Assembly (NCBI RefSeq): GCF_023856365.1 | Contig: NC_064551.1 | Span: 18,414,349-18,478,348, forward strand | Direction of reading: 5' to 3' | DNA from: Brienomyrus brachyistius | Taxonomy: Eukaryota > Chordata > Actinopteri > Osteoglossiformes > Mormyridae | Length of the DNA stretch: 64,000 nucleotides | Part shown: positions 33,819-46,338 of the stretch, piece after piece | How positions within the stretch are numbered: position 1 is the first letter of the stretch | Layout of the letters: every line of letters begins with the position of its first letter | The notes under the pieces: generated by a model | Databases searched by the model: none | Told to the model about the DNA's origin: nothing | The model's input: the letters and a program-made list of their open reading frames with translations, nothing else | Program-made: the position numbers and the translations under genes

Positions 33819-36800
33819 ATGGAGTTCTGCTTTGGAAACCTTATTTTCAGCTCCAAGTTTGACTCTGGGAACCTGGCCCAGGTTGAGAGGGTGGATCACT
33901 GTCTGTCCGAGGGGGAACGTGCTGGGTTGGGACCCGGCATCACGGGGGAGCCGGAAGGGCTTCCTTCCTCCCTTCCGGACTACGAGTTCAATGTCTGGAC
34001 TAAACCTGATTGTGCAGAAACAGAATTTGAAAATGGGAACAGGTAGATGTGTTCTGCAGTTCAGTAAAACTGTGTCTTTCCATTAATCCGGTAATAAAAC
34101 ATACAGGCAATTCTCAACTTACATAAAACCAACTTACAATTTGAACACATGCAAATAATATGAGATTCGCAGAGTTTACAGAACCATTAACGAAAGAAGT
34201 GGAGTATGTCATAAGTAAACTTACATTTTTTTCCCTTTTTGTTTTACATGTTCTTTAGTATGTATAACCAGTATATATCTGATATATGTATTTGTTGCTG
34301 TAAGGAAAAAAATGGCATGGAATTTAAATTAGACGTTCGTAAAGCTTTTTGGAACAGATTGTATATGTCAGCCTGGAACTGCCTGTACTGCCTGTTTTGC
34401 TTCTTAAACTTGAAACTTGTTTGAAAATATGAAAGTATAAAATTAGTATCTAACAAGTACGAAATATTCCTTGATAAACGTATCGCATGTCATTGTAGGT
34501 CCTGGTTCTACTTCAGTGTCCGGGGGGGCACTCCAGGAAAGCTGCTCAAGATCAATGTCATGAACATGAACAAGCAGAGCAAACTGTACTCCCAGGGAAT
34601 GGCTCCGCTGGTAAAGACGCTGCCCGTGAGACCGCGCTGGGAGCGAGTGCGGGACCGGCCCACGTTCGAGGTGCGTGGGCCCCGTTTGCAGTGCTGCGAT
34701 GTGGGTAACAGCTGCCTGGGTGCCTGTCCAGGAAGCTGTGGTCAAGTAAAGATTTATCCTCATGTCAGCCATGTTCAGTACAGAGTGAGACTATCCGATG
34801 GTCTGAGTTGCGATATTTTGATTTTTACGATGGGTAAATGTTTTTCATAGTACCATATTCAATAAATTATATGAGATATCCAAAATTTTATTATGAAGAA
34901 GGGCTTTTTGTTGATTATTTTGCTTAGCTGTCGGCTAATTTAAGTGTTCTGGTAATGTTTAAGACGAGCTAGGTCAGGCTGTGATGTTTGTTGGGTTAGG
35001 TGTCTTGTCTTAAACCACATTTTTGCCTTATGATATTTTCGCCTTACAGTAGGTTTATCAGAACATAACTCCTTGGTAACCAGGGGAGAAGCTGTAATTT
35101 AAGGGGAGGGGAGACAGAAGGTAACTTAAACATAACATACATTGCACATTAGACACGGGCTAACTGGCACGCCACATAACTCTGCAAAATTAGTGCATGG
35201 AAGTATTGAACTTTTCAGTAGTTCACCAGACGTGGGCAACATGGTAAAAATTTGGGTGTGTGTGTTTCCGTGGTGTGTGGGTGGTAGAGCCTGGGGGGGA
35301 ATGTGGGGCGCGTGAATGATGGGACAGCCTGCAGGAAGAATGCCCTGGGTGTGGGTGTTGATGAGTACGTTAATGTGCCTCTGATTGCTTCTCTTATAAA
35401 CCTGTTCCCCATGCAGATGGTGGAGAGCCAGTTCATCCTGTCCTTCAGTCACCGGTTCCTGGAAGGGCGTGGCACGACCACCTACTTTGCATTCTGTTAC
35501 CCCTTTTCCTACAGCGAATGCCAGAACATGCTGCTTCAGCTGGACCAGAGGTTCAGCGGCTCTCAGCACCTGGGGCCCAATAGGTACCACCAGCAAATCA
35601 GGCTTCTGTGTTGTATAAAACTAAATACACTGTTTTTTATTGGGCTGAGTTTAAGAACAGCTTCATAAGCCTTGCGCCATGGCCACACGGGCCTTACACT
35701 TGTAAACAGAAGGCTGTTTGTTCCAGTGTCTGATTTGGCTTTTGGATCGACTGGTACTTGTCTAGTACAATGTCACAGTGATCCTGGGGCCTGAGCAGGA
35801 TGCCAGTCCAGTGCAGGGCATACATGCACATTATGGGCAGTCTAGAGATGCCAGTTCACCCAACTGCATGTTTCCCGACAGGCTATGGTGTCATCCCCAG
35901 TTACATGATTAATATGTCCAGCTGGATAAATGAATTCAAATTAAAGATGATATTTAATATATGTCCATGTTTATTTCATGCATGTTTTGTGTATCATTTG
36001 GGTGGGCTGAGAAGGTTTCCTTCCTTAGGGTTGGGGTTAAACTAGGAGCCGCAGTGTGATGGCCGTGTCCCTCAGTCCCTTAGACTCTGTGTACTACCAC
36101 CGTGAGCTGCTCTGCCACTCCCTCGATGGCCACCGTGTCGACCTCATCACCATCACCTCCTGTCATGGCATGATGGAGGAGCGGGAGACCCGGCTCGACA
36201 AGTTGTTCCCAGATGGCGCTACTCCCCGACCGCACAGGTTCGCGGGGAAGAGGGTACGTGACCCCTTCCCGCCGCCTGCCGTCTCCGTGGCGTCCCAGCA
36301 CTGCCGGCGGTCGGCTAACCTTTATGGCTCCCTCTCGCTGAAGGTGTTCTTCCTTAGTAGCCGAGTCCATCCCGGAGAAACGCCGTCCAGCTTCGTCTTC
36401 AACGGCTTCCTGAGCTTCATCCTGAAGCAGGATGACCCTCGCGCTCAGGCGCTGCGCAGGATGTTCGTCTTCAAGCTGATCCCCATGCTGAATCCGGACG
36501 GAGTTGTACGCGGACACTACAGGTGAAGCCCATGACATTCAGGCCCAGTATATCCCAGACGCCCGACATTCCTGCGGCCAGCATCTGCGACACTTGGCAA
36601 CTCTCAGCCGAACGCCCTAGATGGATATATAGCCCTACCGCATATCTGAAACATTTGATTATTTTTGATTTTGTGCTGAAACTGTAAAATTTATATCATA
36701 AGGCTTGAGGAATGAAGTGGTTTTTGAATCTGGTAGACAGTGTTCAGATGCTGTGAAATCTCCCACCAGACCGCAGGGGGGGGTCAAGAGCTTCTGGCTG

Positions 36801-39398
36801 GGGTGGCAGGGGTTGGTAAATTGGTTGATTTGATCGATTTGGCTTATTGTGAAGTTCGACTGTTGTCTGTACTAGTTAAGGACTCTTTGCGTTTGCTCCT
36901 CCGTTCAGGACGGACTCCCGAGGGGTGAATCTGAACCGGCAGTACCTCAACCCCAGCTCTGAGCTTCACCCCTCCATCTACGCGGCCAAGGCTGTCATAC
37001 TTTACCACCACGTGCAGAACCGTATCAGCCGGGGCTCCCCCGACTGGCGCACCTTCACCACGCCCCTCTGCTCGAACCTGCTGAGCACAAAATCTTCCAA
37101 TCATTCCAACACCAAATGCCTGAACACGTTTGACCTGGAGAGGAGTAACAACCTGAGGAATGACAGGGAACAGGGTACAGGGGACCTCCCCCTCTCCGCT
37201 GGGGGATCGGCGTCCCCAGACATCCCCGCATGCTCTGAGGAGAACGCCAGTCCCTGGCTGGGCGAGCTGGACCGTGAGGGACACTGTGATGAAGAGGAGG
37301 GTCTGAAAAGCAGGTCTTCCGGGGAGTCACTGCAGCCGTCGGAGTCCATCCCACCGCAAGAGGGCGGGATCGCGTACTACGTGGACCTGCACGGCCACGC
37401 CTCTAAGAGAGGCTGCTTCATGTATGGGAACAGCCTGTCTGTGGAGAACGATCAGGTGAGGAGCACCTCTGATATCTCCTTAGCTCATCCTAGACATGCC
37501 ACTTTAATCCTGAGCTATCTGCCATCTTGATTGCGATATGGTTTGTGGCCGTGCTGAAGAGCCCTCCAGTGACGTGACTGTTCTGTCATGCAGGGGTAAG
37601 GAACTGGTGACCAGCCAATCACAGATACCTAACCCACTGAGCCCCCCCCCCCCCCCCCCCGCTCTGTAGAAAAGGCATGTAGATTTAACCCTTTCATGTT
37701 CTGCTGTGGGGTCGTTTCCAGGTGGAGAACTTGCTTTACCCGAAGCTCATCTCCTTCAACTCGGCACATTTCGACTTTGTGGGCTGCAATTTCTCCGAGA
37801 AGAACATGTACGCCAAAGACAAGCGAGACGGCCAGTCCAAAGAGGGCAGCGGGCGCGTGGCCATCCACAAAGCCATCGGTCTCGTGCACAGGTATGGCGT
37901 GACGATGCGTCCCACGTGCGCAGTGGTAGCCTCCCTATCACCATTCACTGACTCCTCTGTCTGCAGCTACACGCTGGAGTGCAACTACAACACGGGCCGC
38001 TCCGTCAGCAGCATCCCCCCAGCTTGCCATGACAACGGGCGGGCCACCCCTCCCCCTCCCCCCGCCTTCCCTCCAAAATATACGCCGGAGATTTTCGAAC
38101 AGGTAGGTATCTGAGTGGCGCAGACTCTCCGATTCGCCCGTCAGTGTGCAGCGGCCGGTCCATGCAGCACCTCTGTCTGTCAGGTGGGCAGGGCTGTTGC
38201 TGTGGCAGCCTTGGACATGGTGGAGTGTAATCCCTGGCCGCGCCTCATCCTGTCGGAGCACAGCTGCCTCACCAACCTGCGGGCCTGGATGCTGAGGCAT
38301 GTGAGGAACAACAAAGTAGCCAATGGCAGCGTCAGGAAGCACGGGGTCAAAGCTCCCCCGCCCAGGACCTTGTGAGTGCTCCCTGCAGCCCCGCCCTCGT
38401 ATCCCCAACCCCCGTTCCTCTCCTCGGCCGTGCCACATGACTCCGGCTCTTTGTACTCCAGGGGTTCGAGCAGCTCTGTGTCCGAGATGGCCCTCAACCG
38501 CACGCGCAGCAACAGCAGTGGGACCTGCAGTGGCGGCCAACAGACACCTCCTCAGCTCAAGAGTTCCCCCAGTTTCACGTTCGGATGCAGCCAAGTCCCA
38601 CGGACCCCTGGTCCCACCGCTGGGCTGCACAGGGGCGGCCACAAAGCCCTGGGACCAGTGCGAGGTAAGCTGACCAACACGCCATGCCAGGAATCCACCC
38701 GGGGGGGGCGGGGGGCTGGGCATGGCACAGGGCTTTGTGCTCCACCCAGGGTTCTCCATTCTGTGCCCAGCCAATGAAATGAGAGCTGGTGGATGCCTGC
38801 CTCTCTAGTGATGCTGCGTTTCCGTGGTAACCTGTGAATTCCCTGAATGCATAGTTACAGATACGCACCCGGATGCCTGTTATTTATAAGATTGCCAGCT
38901 GTTACGTCTCGCACAGTGCATGAGAAGGTCGCTGCCATGGAGTCAACCTCGTCCCCATCTCTCTGCTTCCATCTGTAATCCGCAAAGTGTGTCTCTCTCT
39001 GTGTAGAGTCCAAAGCTCAGGAGAAGAGGCGTCCGCAGCGACTCTCTGGGGCCCGAGCTGCAGCCGGCGGCCCCCCGGCCCCCCCCACCTGCCCTCCTCC
39101 CTCCCACCCGTCCGTCCCCACGGGCTTCCCTAAGGCAGCTACCCTGGGTCCCTGCTCCATCCCTGCTTCCTTCAGCATGGCTGGCCTTTACTCCCTCCAG
39201 CCTCCCAGCCTCTCCAAGCTGCTCCCCTCTCTGCAGGCCATGCCCAAGACCAACCTCCTGAACAAGGCGCTAAGCCGGACGCTGAGCCCCCTGTTGCAGC
39301 AGGCCCTGCCTCCCCTGGCCTTCCTCGGTGACGTCAGGGAGCGGCCCGGCTGCCCGGGCAGAGAGGAACGTGAGCGTGTTCGGGCAGGGCAGCCCTGA
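33819..39398 (+). CDS. agbl5: Cytosolic carboxypeptidase 5 (AGBL5), tubulin deglutamylase
   Basis: Eleven coding exons join in phase to 858 residues (human 886): 33819-34042, 34499-34670, 35417-35583, 36055-36253, 36344-36522, 36909-37455, 37722-37891, 37967-38102, 38184-38371, 38462-38664, 39007-39398. CCP5 removes branch-point glutamates from polyglutamylated tubulin. The N-terminal domain shows [12 protein letters not shown] and [20 protein letters not shown]. The M14 zinc carboxypeptidase domain has HPGE (His263, Glu266), DLHGH (third zinc ligand, probably His475) and LECNYNTG (Glu557, catalytic by homology). The Ser/Pro-rich C-terminus diverges from mammals. Intron 36254-36343 is 90 bp, in frame and without a stop. 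The last exon holds an internal donor at 39369/39370 that could splice to exon candidates at 42106-43194. Confidence 0.95.
37641..37660. repeat. Poly-C homopolymer
   Basis: A run of about nineteen C in the agbl5 intron 37456-37721, 60 bp before the acceptor. Its length is likely unstable and sequencing-sensitive. Confidence 0.8.
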
Positions 39399-39551
39399 GG
39401 GCGGCAGGATGCCGATTGCATGCCCCAGGTGCTAAGTAGGTTTTCTGTTAGAGCTCCGGGCTGAGGGTCGGTGCCGAGCACAACTGCCCCTGAGACGGAG
39501 CCCTGTGTTTCCCAGAGGTGATTCGATAGCTGATCCGACTCGTAACCTTGA

Positions 39552-39557
39552 AATAAA
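39552..39557 (+). terminator. Poly(A) signal AATAAA, agbl5 (proximal)
   Basis: It lies 154 bp after the agbl5 stop and fits the short transcript. A distal candidate, AATAAA at 43640-43645, would fit a longer one. Confidence 0.5.
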
Positions 39558-39559
39558 GA

Positions 39560-42105
39560 TCATGGGGCCCATCCTGCCACCCAGCCCACTGCCATACAAC
39601 TGCATTTTAAACGGGCCAGCCCGGTCCACCTTAAGGCCTGCTCTGTCTGCGTAAACGTGGTGTAGCCTTACGTTGACTGTGGGTATCCGTTTTTAAGGTG
39701 GAACCTTTCATCTGGAAGCCAGGCTAAATGATCATGCCATCAACCCCAGAGACCACGTCACTCCCCAAACCGTAAACATGTACATATCAGGGGGAATTCT
39801 TAAACACATTTGCTGGCTATATTTAGGAATTGGTAGGACACCAGTTTAACTGTATTAAGAGTTTACCAGCTTTGTTTATCCATGTTGCACTTTTTAAGCA
39901 TTTTACAGACACCGCGTGTGCGGCTTGTCGACTGCACGCCAGGTTGGCGCCGGGGCCCCAGACCGCGTCGCAGCCCTGGCTTAGAGCACAGCCATTGTCA
40001 GGCTCTCCTTAGGTGCACCCAGCAGTGAGTTATACACACTAAGTACATGTGGCTGGTATTTTCTACACTGTGTGTGCACTTTTTAAACAGTATTTCTAAT
40101 AATCCCACGTGCTGGAACAAAACACCCTGACACGTTACCGAGTACAGGTACATTAACACGTCATGTGACTGTCTGTCAGCAGACTTTCTACTTTTTTTGT
40201 GGGCCTAAAGTCAGAGCAGAAAAGGACTGTGGGGATGAAGCACATTTACCTGTTTTCTATGTGTCAAAACACAGGTCCGCTATGCACACTCTGCATTGGT
40301 TTCTGTGCCTGAGTTGTTATTGGTAACCAGGTAGGGTTGAACATTCGAAGACGCTAGAGGCCAGTAACTGTGAGGTGATGCGCTGTGTGGTCACCCTCTT
40401 ACTCAGACTCCCACAGCTCATACAGCGATTCTCGACCTGGAAAAAAAAAAAGTCATGTTTCTCAGCCCAGTCCTCCGGGACCCCACATGATCTACATTTT
40501 TGCTCCCTGCCAGACAGTCCACATGTTTGTGCCCTGCTAGTTCCCTACTGGGTTGAGAAACACTGACTTAGAGGATCTTTGAGCAGACCAGTGATGTACC
40601 TGTCTCCACCAGATGTACCGACAGTAGTGTCTGTTGTCCTGAGTGACGTTCGTGTGTCATTCGGTATTGAAGTTTCCACAAACAGCTAGGCCACATCTCA
40701 GAAGTTCAGGTGATGTGATGTGATGTTTGATCCGTTTTTGTGGATGTTGTACTGGAAGGCAAACCGCCAGCTTTCTGTCAGGACAGATTTAGAGCATGAA
40801 TATTCCCACTGTTTTATATGTATATATATGTACAGTATATATACACGACTAATGGTGACGGGGGAAGTGTGTATGTACGGCTTCCAGCCTCAGTATTGTG
40901 CCATAACTGTTTGTAAGGAGTTATACCTCATTTCTTAGGAGCGTGTGTTTGTTTTCTACATTAATTTGATTAATCTTTGTCATGTGAACTCTGCTAAAGT
41001 TGCTGTGAGCCTCAGCCTATCATGTTTCTTAATCCCCGTGGCTGCGTGTTCAATACAGGAACAGTGCAGGGTTTTTCTGTACCAGTCCTGCTGGAGGCAT
41101 AACCAGGCTCATATGCTCTTCCCAGGAACATAAAACAAGCCATGTACTGTGGAAGAAGTTAAGGGTCGTGCTTTAGGGATGGGCCCTGTGGTCACCTCTG
41201 CTTCCAGCAGCCAGCACACGCCCTTTCAGCATTACCGTGGGATGATCTCAGCTCTAGGACTCTGACGTCAATTCCTCGGATGTCATCACAACTTTGCCTT
41301 CTTTTATACATGCTGTGGTCTGATATTTCTGATGATGTCTGGCCTTTTATGTAATAAATGTTCCCTTTCTGACTGAGAACTTTAACCTTTGCCCCTTTTC
41401 TGACCATTTTCTTGTCTTCTGTTACCTTACCTCCCTCATTAACCTCGGCTAACATTTTACACGGCTGCTGTATTTAGTCCATTCTGCAGAACACTTTCAG
41501 GAATTAATGCTTGATTAACATGGTACTGAAAAGGTCAGCATTTGGGCATAGTATTTTCTCACATCATTTTGTACAGCTGTATGTAACTTCGCTAAGAGAT
41601 CCAGGTTTGTTCATCTAAAACTCCAAGCAGCCACTTGAAGGATAATTCAAGCAAAAAAATGGACCTTCGTGAATACGTATGAATTGTATCGCCAGTGACG
41701 CAGGTTCTGAAACATTTCCAACAGCTCCTTTGTACCTCTGAGGCTCAGATATTAATTATCTGAGAGCTGAATTTAAACACACTGGGTTGATATGCCAAAA
41801 AAGTCAATGTATTGCAACATTGGGTGATCACGAAGTCAGCCTGTGTCTAATGGACAAGATGATGGGCAATTTGCTCTGAAAACCTGTATATTGACATCAC
41901 AATAGCCAGCCTACTGTACATCAGTATGGATCAGTGCTGCAATAGACCTTCACAAGACATAAAACTATTTCCATTAGAAACTGGAGAGACAGGGTCCCAA
42001 TACATTGAGTAATGAAACTGACTATGCCTGGTTTCACAGATATTGTTCTTGAAATAAGCAGAATGTCACACAGATGTCTTGCCTCTGAGGGTTTGTCTTT
42101 TCCAG
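39560..42105. other. Sequence downstream of agbl5
   Basis: It holds a MITE at 40457-40561. The rest looks like 3' UTR or intron; I see no gene. Whether it is intergenic or an agbl5 intron depends on the exon candidates at 42106-43194. Confidence 0.4.
40457..40561. mobile_element. Short hAT-type MITE
   Basis: Left end GTTTCTCAGCCCAGTCCTCC and right end ...TACTGGGTTGAGAAAC are inverted relatives of each other and of the element at 27020. Confidence 0.7.
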
Positions 42106-43194
42106 ATCGTTCTGGGTGCTTCATGATCGTGTGCCATGTGGCCTACATTTCCTCACTGCTTCATCTCCACTGCGCAGGCTGCAGTTGTCCTAATCTTCAT
42201 GCTGACCAGCAAACTAAGCAAGTTCCACTGAGGAGGGGGAGGTTGATCAGCCAGCAAGCACAGACCCGGAAGGTGGAAATGGCCTCCTCGGCGGTACGCA
42301 GTTAATGCCAAACTTGACAAAAGCCACTGTATGACATGCACTTACTGCAGAGAGCAGAGTACTGTGTTTAAGCAATGCCAGCACTAATTCTCAGTTACTT
42401 TCCAGTGCTTTGTGAAAGATGGCTCAGCAAACACCCTGTGGTCCATCAAATACTCAAGGTACATGAACTGAGAAATTAACAGACATCTGTTTTTCTGTTG
42501 AACAGTCTAATTCTGGGCATATCAGTGACTCTACTGGGTCTTCTAGCTAGAAACCCACAGCAACAAATCAGTGTTAAATTCTCAGTGTCTCCTTTGGCTC
42601 TGATACTAGTTGGTAATCCAACTGCTGCCTCATGTAATTTCATGCTGCCTCCTTCCTTGGATTTGTACGTCCCATACTCATCTGGAATTTTCTCTTACCT
42701 CACGGCAGGTGTAACCTGCAGCCGAGGCCGTGCCGCCCACCAGTGCGCTGGCCAGATACGGGACCCATCCAGGCCCCCGGCTGCTCCATAAGCACGAAGG
42801 AGCCCAGCAAAAAGAAGCCTATTGGAGGTAAGGAGCAGCTCCTACCACCTGCCTCCTTTTCAACAGCAACCATAAATGTAAGGCCTGTCGCAAGCGATCT
42901 TAAGTAAGTTTATATTTCTTTGTTCCTTTTACACAATGGCTGGCAAAGCAATGTCCACTTCGAAGGTCCTGATTAACAGCCTAGCCCAGCATGCTGTCTC
43001 CAAAGGAGACCCAGGCCTTCAATCTAGAGCTGCCTCAATGCAGGTAACACACCCAGCCCTGGGCATTTCACAACTAGTCTACGGCACAATATAACATCAG
43101 TAGCTATTCCCCAAAACCATTTTTCTCTTCCTTTTGTTTTTCCTTCAAGGAGTTTTCTGCTTCAGCCTCCTTTCCCTTGTGCAGTGAGGTCTGA
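42106..43194 (+). other. Candidate alternative 3' exons of agbl5
   Basis: Five segments with AG/GT borders join in one open frame: 42106-42293, 42406-42458, 42709-42827, 42949-43043 and 43150-43194, ending at TGA 43192-43194. The first can be joined in phase to an internal donor (GAAC|GTGAGC, 39369/39370) in the last agbl5 exon. Acceptors such as TTTTCCAG (42105) and TTTTTCCTTCAAG (43149) are strong. A poly(A) signal follows at 43640-43645. The encoded peptides (e.g. KDGSANTLWSIKYS, STKEPSKKKPIGG) match nothing I recognise, so this stays an inference. Confidence 0.35.
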
Positions 43195-43639
43195 CATAAC
43201 CTGGGACAGAGTTTGAACAAACTACTCTCTATTCCCCAGAGCCTGGTGGAACAGCTTTACGTTTGAAATAAGATATTCTTGGTAATAGCAGTATATGTAG
43301 CCTTAGTTTAAAATGTAGAGAGAGATACAGCCACTAAAATATCATGAAGTTCAGGTTTATATTTGAGCCATGTTGCTGGATCTCAGTAGCTATTTTACAT
43401 GTATTACTCTATAATCACTCTAACTGCCATTTTTAAAAGTGTTAAAACACACTGTAATTTCTCAAATTAAGCTTTACACATATTTCTCAGTGCTTAATCA
43501 TATTGATAATTCAGTTCTATTCCTTACAGGGCATTCTGCACCTTAACTTTTTAAGTCAAGTTCTTATGTTAAGAATTATGTACCTCGAGGGACAAGTGTA
43601 TCCTCTCAATACCTAGACCCCACTATTTTTACATTAAGC

Positions 43640-43645
43640 AATAAA
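43640..43645 (+). terminator. Candidate distal poly(A) signal AATAAA
   Basis: It would end a longer agbl5 transcript using the exon candidates upstream. It lies close to the converging ost4 3' end. Confidence 0.3.
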
Positions 43646-43824
43646 ATACTCGACTAAAGTAATGTATATTGTGTGTGACTTGTTCAATCTGACTGGTTTC
43701 TACATCCGACTCATTTGAGCTACATATACAATAAGCCACTGGATGGACCTCAGGAGGCTGGCAGCAATGAAGGATACATACTGGTGCAGTTTAACATGGG
43801 AAAATGTTACTGTTTCATGAAGCA

Positions 43825-43830
43825 TTTATT
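43825..43830 (-). terminator. Poly(A) signal AATAAA, ost4
   Basis: TTTATT on the plus strand, about 260 bp after the ost4 stop on the minus strand. Confidence 0.6.
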
Positions 43831-44089
43831 CAAAACAACTTTAATAAAGACATTTACAGACTGGCTTAAACAGTCCTCCCAGCGAGGCAAGTCATCGTTT
43901 CACGATCATGGTCCCGATCTTCACCCTGGCAGTAAAAGAAGACAAACACTGGTATATTAACAATATGGATATTACGCGAAAGCCGCTGCTGATACAAGTG
44001 AGTTTACATTTACATGCGCTCACAGCGTTACAAAATCAGACAGCACTCCACGTAGGCCTGAGCGGTAAACACCTTCCATGCATACAGCT

Positions 44090-44323
<234 letters not shown>

Positions 44324-44327
44324 TCAC

Positions 44328-44470
44328 TCTGTTGGCTGTCTGTGTATTATTTGTAATTAAAAGGAACAAACAACTCCTCAGTTCACTGCGTTTCCTCCAC
44401 GTCTCATCAGGCGTCGGGAACCAATGGTATTCGCGCACATCCACTTCCGTCACGTCACTTCCGCAAAGTC
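44328..44470 (-). promoter_or_regulatory. ost4: ost4 promoter and noncoding exon 1
   Basis: The sequence at 44442-44463 holds two ETS-type ACTTCCG sites around a CRE-like CGTCACGTCAC core, a common housekeeping promoter layout. A CCAAT motif lies at 44421-44425. The noncoding exon runs down to the donor at 44328. Confidence 0.55.
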
Positions 44471-45569
44471 TCTGCAGAATTCTTATGCGCTTAACGGGTA
44501 TCAGCTACGATGAAAAGAAGGATTAATCAATGAATTAATATAGGGAATTAAAATTGATTTATAAAATACACGTTTCTGCAACCTGCCATAAATACATGTC
44601 TTGTCACTAAAACGACAAAAGAGGTTTATTTCATGATTGTATCCAGTTTGGATAACTGTTTGTCCTACTATTTTTAAACTAGTTTCATTATATTACATTT
44701 ATTAATTTATTTAGCCGATGTGACGTACAAATGAAGCAGATAATACCTAAAAGTATACAACTAACAAGCGGCCAAATTAGCAGAAGTACAGTTAGGCTGA
44801 GTTTCCAGTTCAGGACTAGTACTATTTGCACTGGAGTAAGAGCTACAGGATATGTAACAAAAAAAAACATTGCAAGAACCTAATAAGAGAGCAATTAAAA
44901 TCAAAGACGAGTGCATAAATAAGAACACCCAGGGTACAGGACTGGTTAAGTGAGAAGACAATGGTGGGCCAGTTGCTTGAGCTGTTGAGGTAGATGCGTC
45001 TCTCAAAGGTTGGGAGGTGTACTGACAGTATAATGTACATCGGTAGCTCGTTCCACCGTTGAGGAACTATATTTGAGACATTTTTTCACCTGATCTCCAG
45101 ACAGTATTAGTTGGCTGACCAAAGAAAGGATGTAGGTCTTTATGAGTGTGTCCTCGATGGATTGTTCATATTGTAAATATGGAATATTGAACAGTTTCTC
45201 ACCACTTCTGTCGATGATCTGAGTGTGGTGTTCATGGGAAGACACTCCTGCTATTTAGCAATTTATAACACTGTCATATGTCTCTGAATGCACTGTTCTG
45301 TTCTTGGTCTGTTATTCATGTAACACCGGTTTAATGAGGCAAATCTCATTTTCATGCAGTACAGTAACGTAGAGTGCCAATATATCATCCATTCATCTAT
45401 TAATCTTCCAACTGGTTGTCCAATCCAGAATCACTGGGGGTCCTGGAGCATATTCCAAGTAGAATTAGGCATACATGTGAACCTAACTGAAGTGAAAACA
45501 GGTAGTTGAGTGATGCAGAACTTGTATATTTCGGTGAAAACTGTGAGTAATTATGTTCTTTTCTTTTGC

Positions 45570-45610
<41 letters not shown>

Positions 45611-46130
45611 GCAGGAGCAGCAGCAGTAGTAATACTTTCAGTTAAACAGACACTGGAAAAACAACAATCTGACCAATAATGTTGACATATGACAAAATAT
45701 AACTGTAAACAACAATCTAAATTTTACTACCCGGGGTCACAGCAAAGACCCCTGACATACTCGCCCGGCTAAAGAGGGTGCATGTATTTTTATTGTATAT
45801 TCAGATAAGTCTTCACAGCAGGTCATATCTATGAGTATTTTTTTGGTTTAAGCACATCACGGCCATTAGCATAAAAACGTGAGTCTCACGAGTAAAACGT
45901 GAGTCTTTCCACCTACGATAAGGTAGGAGAATGGGCGGAATACTGATCCATTGCAGTGTTTAAAGACACTACTTAGCCTGACTATATGTTTCGAGTATAT
46001 GAGGAAATTACCCAAAGGAGCATCCAAAGAAAATATATACTTTGCATTTTTAATTCCTTTACTGTAATTGTATTTATTCTTGTACAAATTGTAAAATAAA
46101 GTATTGTCATCGTCATTATCATCATTATAT
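44471..46130. other. Intergenic spacer with decayed fish repeats
   Basis: 'attacatttattaatttatttagc' at about 44690 and 'tagctcgttccaccgttgagg' at about 45043 match common fish repeat phrases, so 44690-45250 is probably transposon-derived. An (ATT)13 microsatellite occupies 45571-45610. No gene is visible. Confidence 0.5.
45571..45610. repeat. (ATT)13 microsatellite
   Basis: A perfect trinucleotide run followed by a short GCA-rich stretch. Confidence 0.95.
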
Positions 46131-46338
46131 AGGTGTATTCGAAGTTCACCCGCCAGCCGCTGGTGGCGTTGCGGCAGAAGCGCGACAGAGTCACCGGAGC
46201 CCCGGAGGTGCTTCCGAGGGCGCGGCGCAGCGCAGTCACCACGGCGTCTTGTCGGCAGGAGGCGGAGCGCTGCCCGAGAAGCCTGCTTCACTGGTAGCGC
46301 TTTCCTTTTTCGCTTTGCCGTTAGCGCAGCAAGTCGCC
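46131..46338 (+). promoter_or_regulatory. selenoi: CpG-rich promoter and 5' UTR of selenoi
   Basis: GC- and CpG-rich sequence begins about 200 bp before the ATG and stops abruptly upstream. No TATA box is visible. The transcription start is not fixed. Confidence 0.55.

Noticed and set aside
37938..38774. 278-codon minus-strand frame
   Set aside because: It is a shadow of GC-rich agbl5 exons on the opposite strand and crosses several of their introns.
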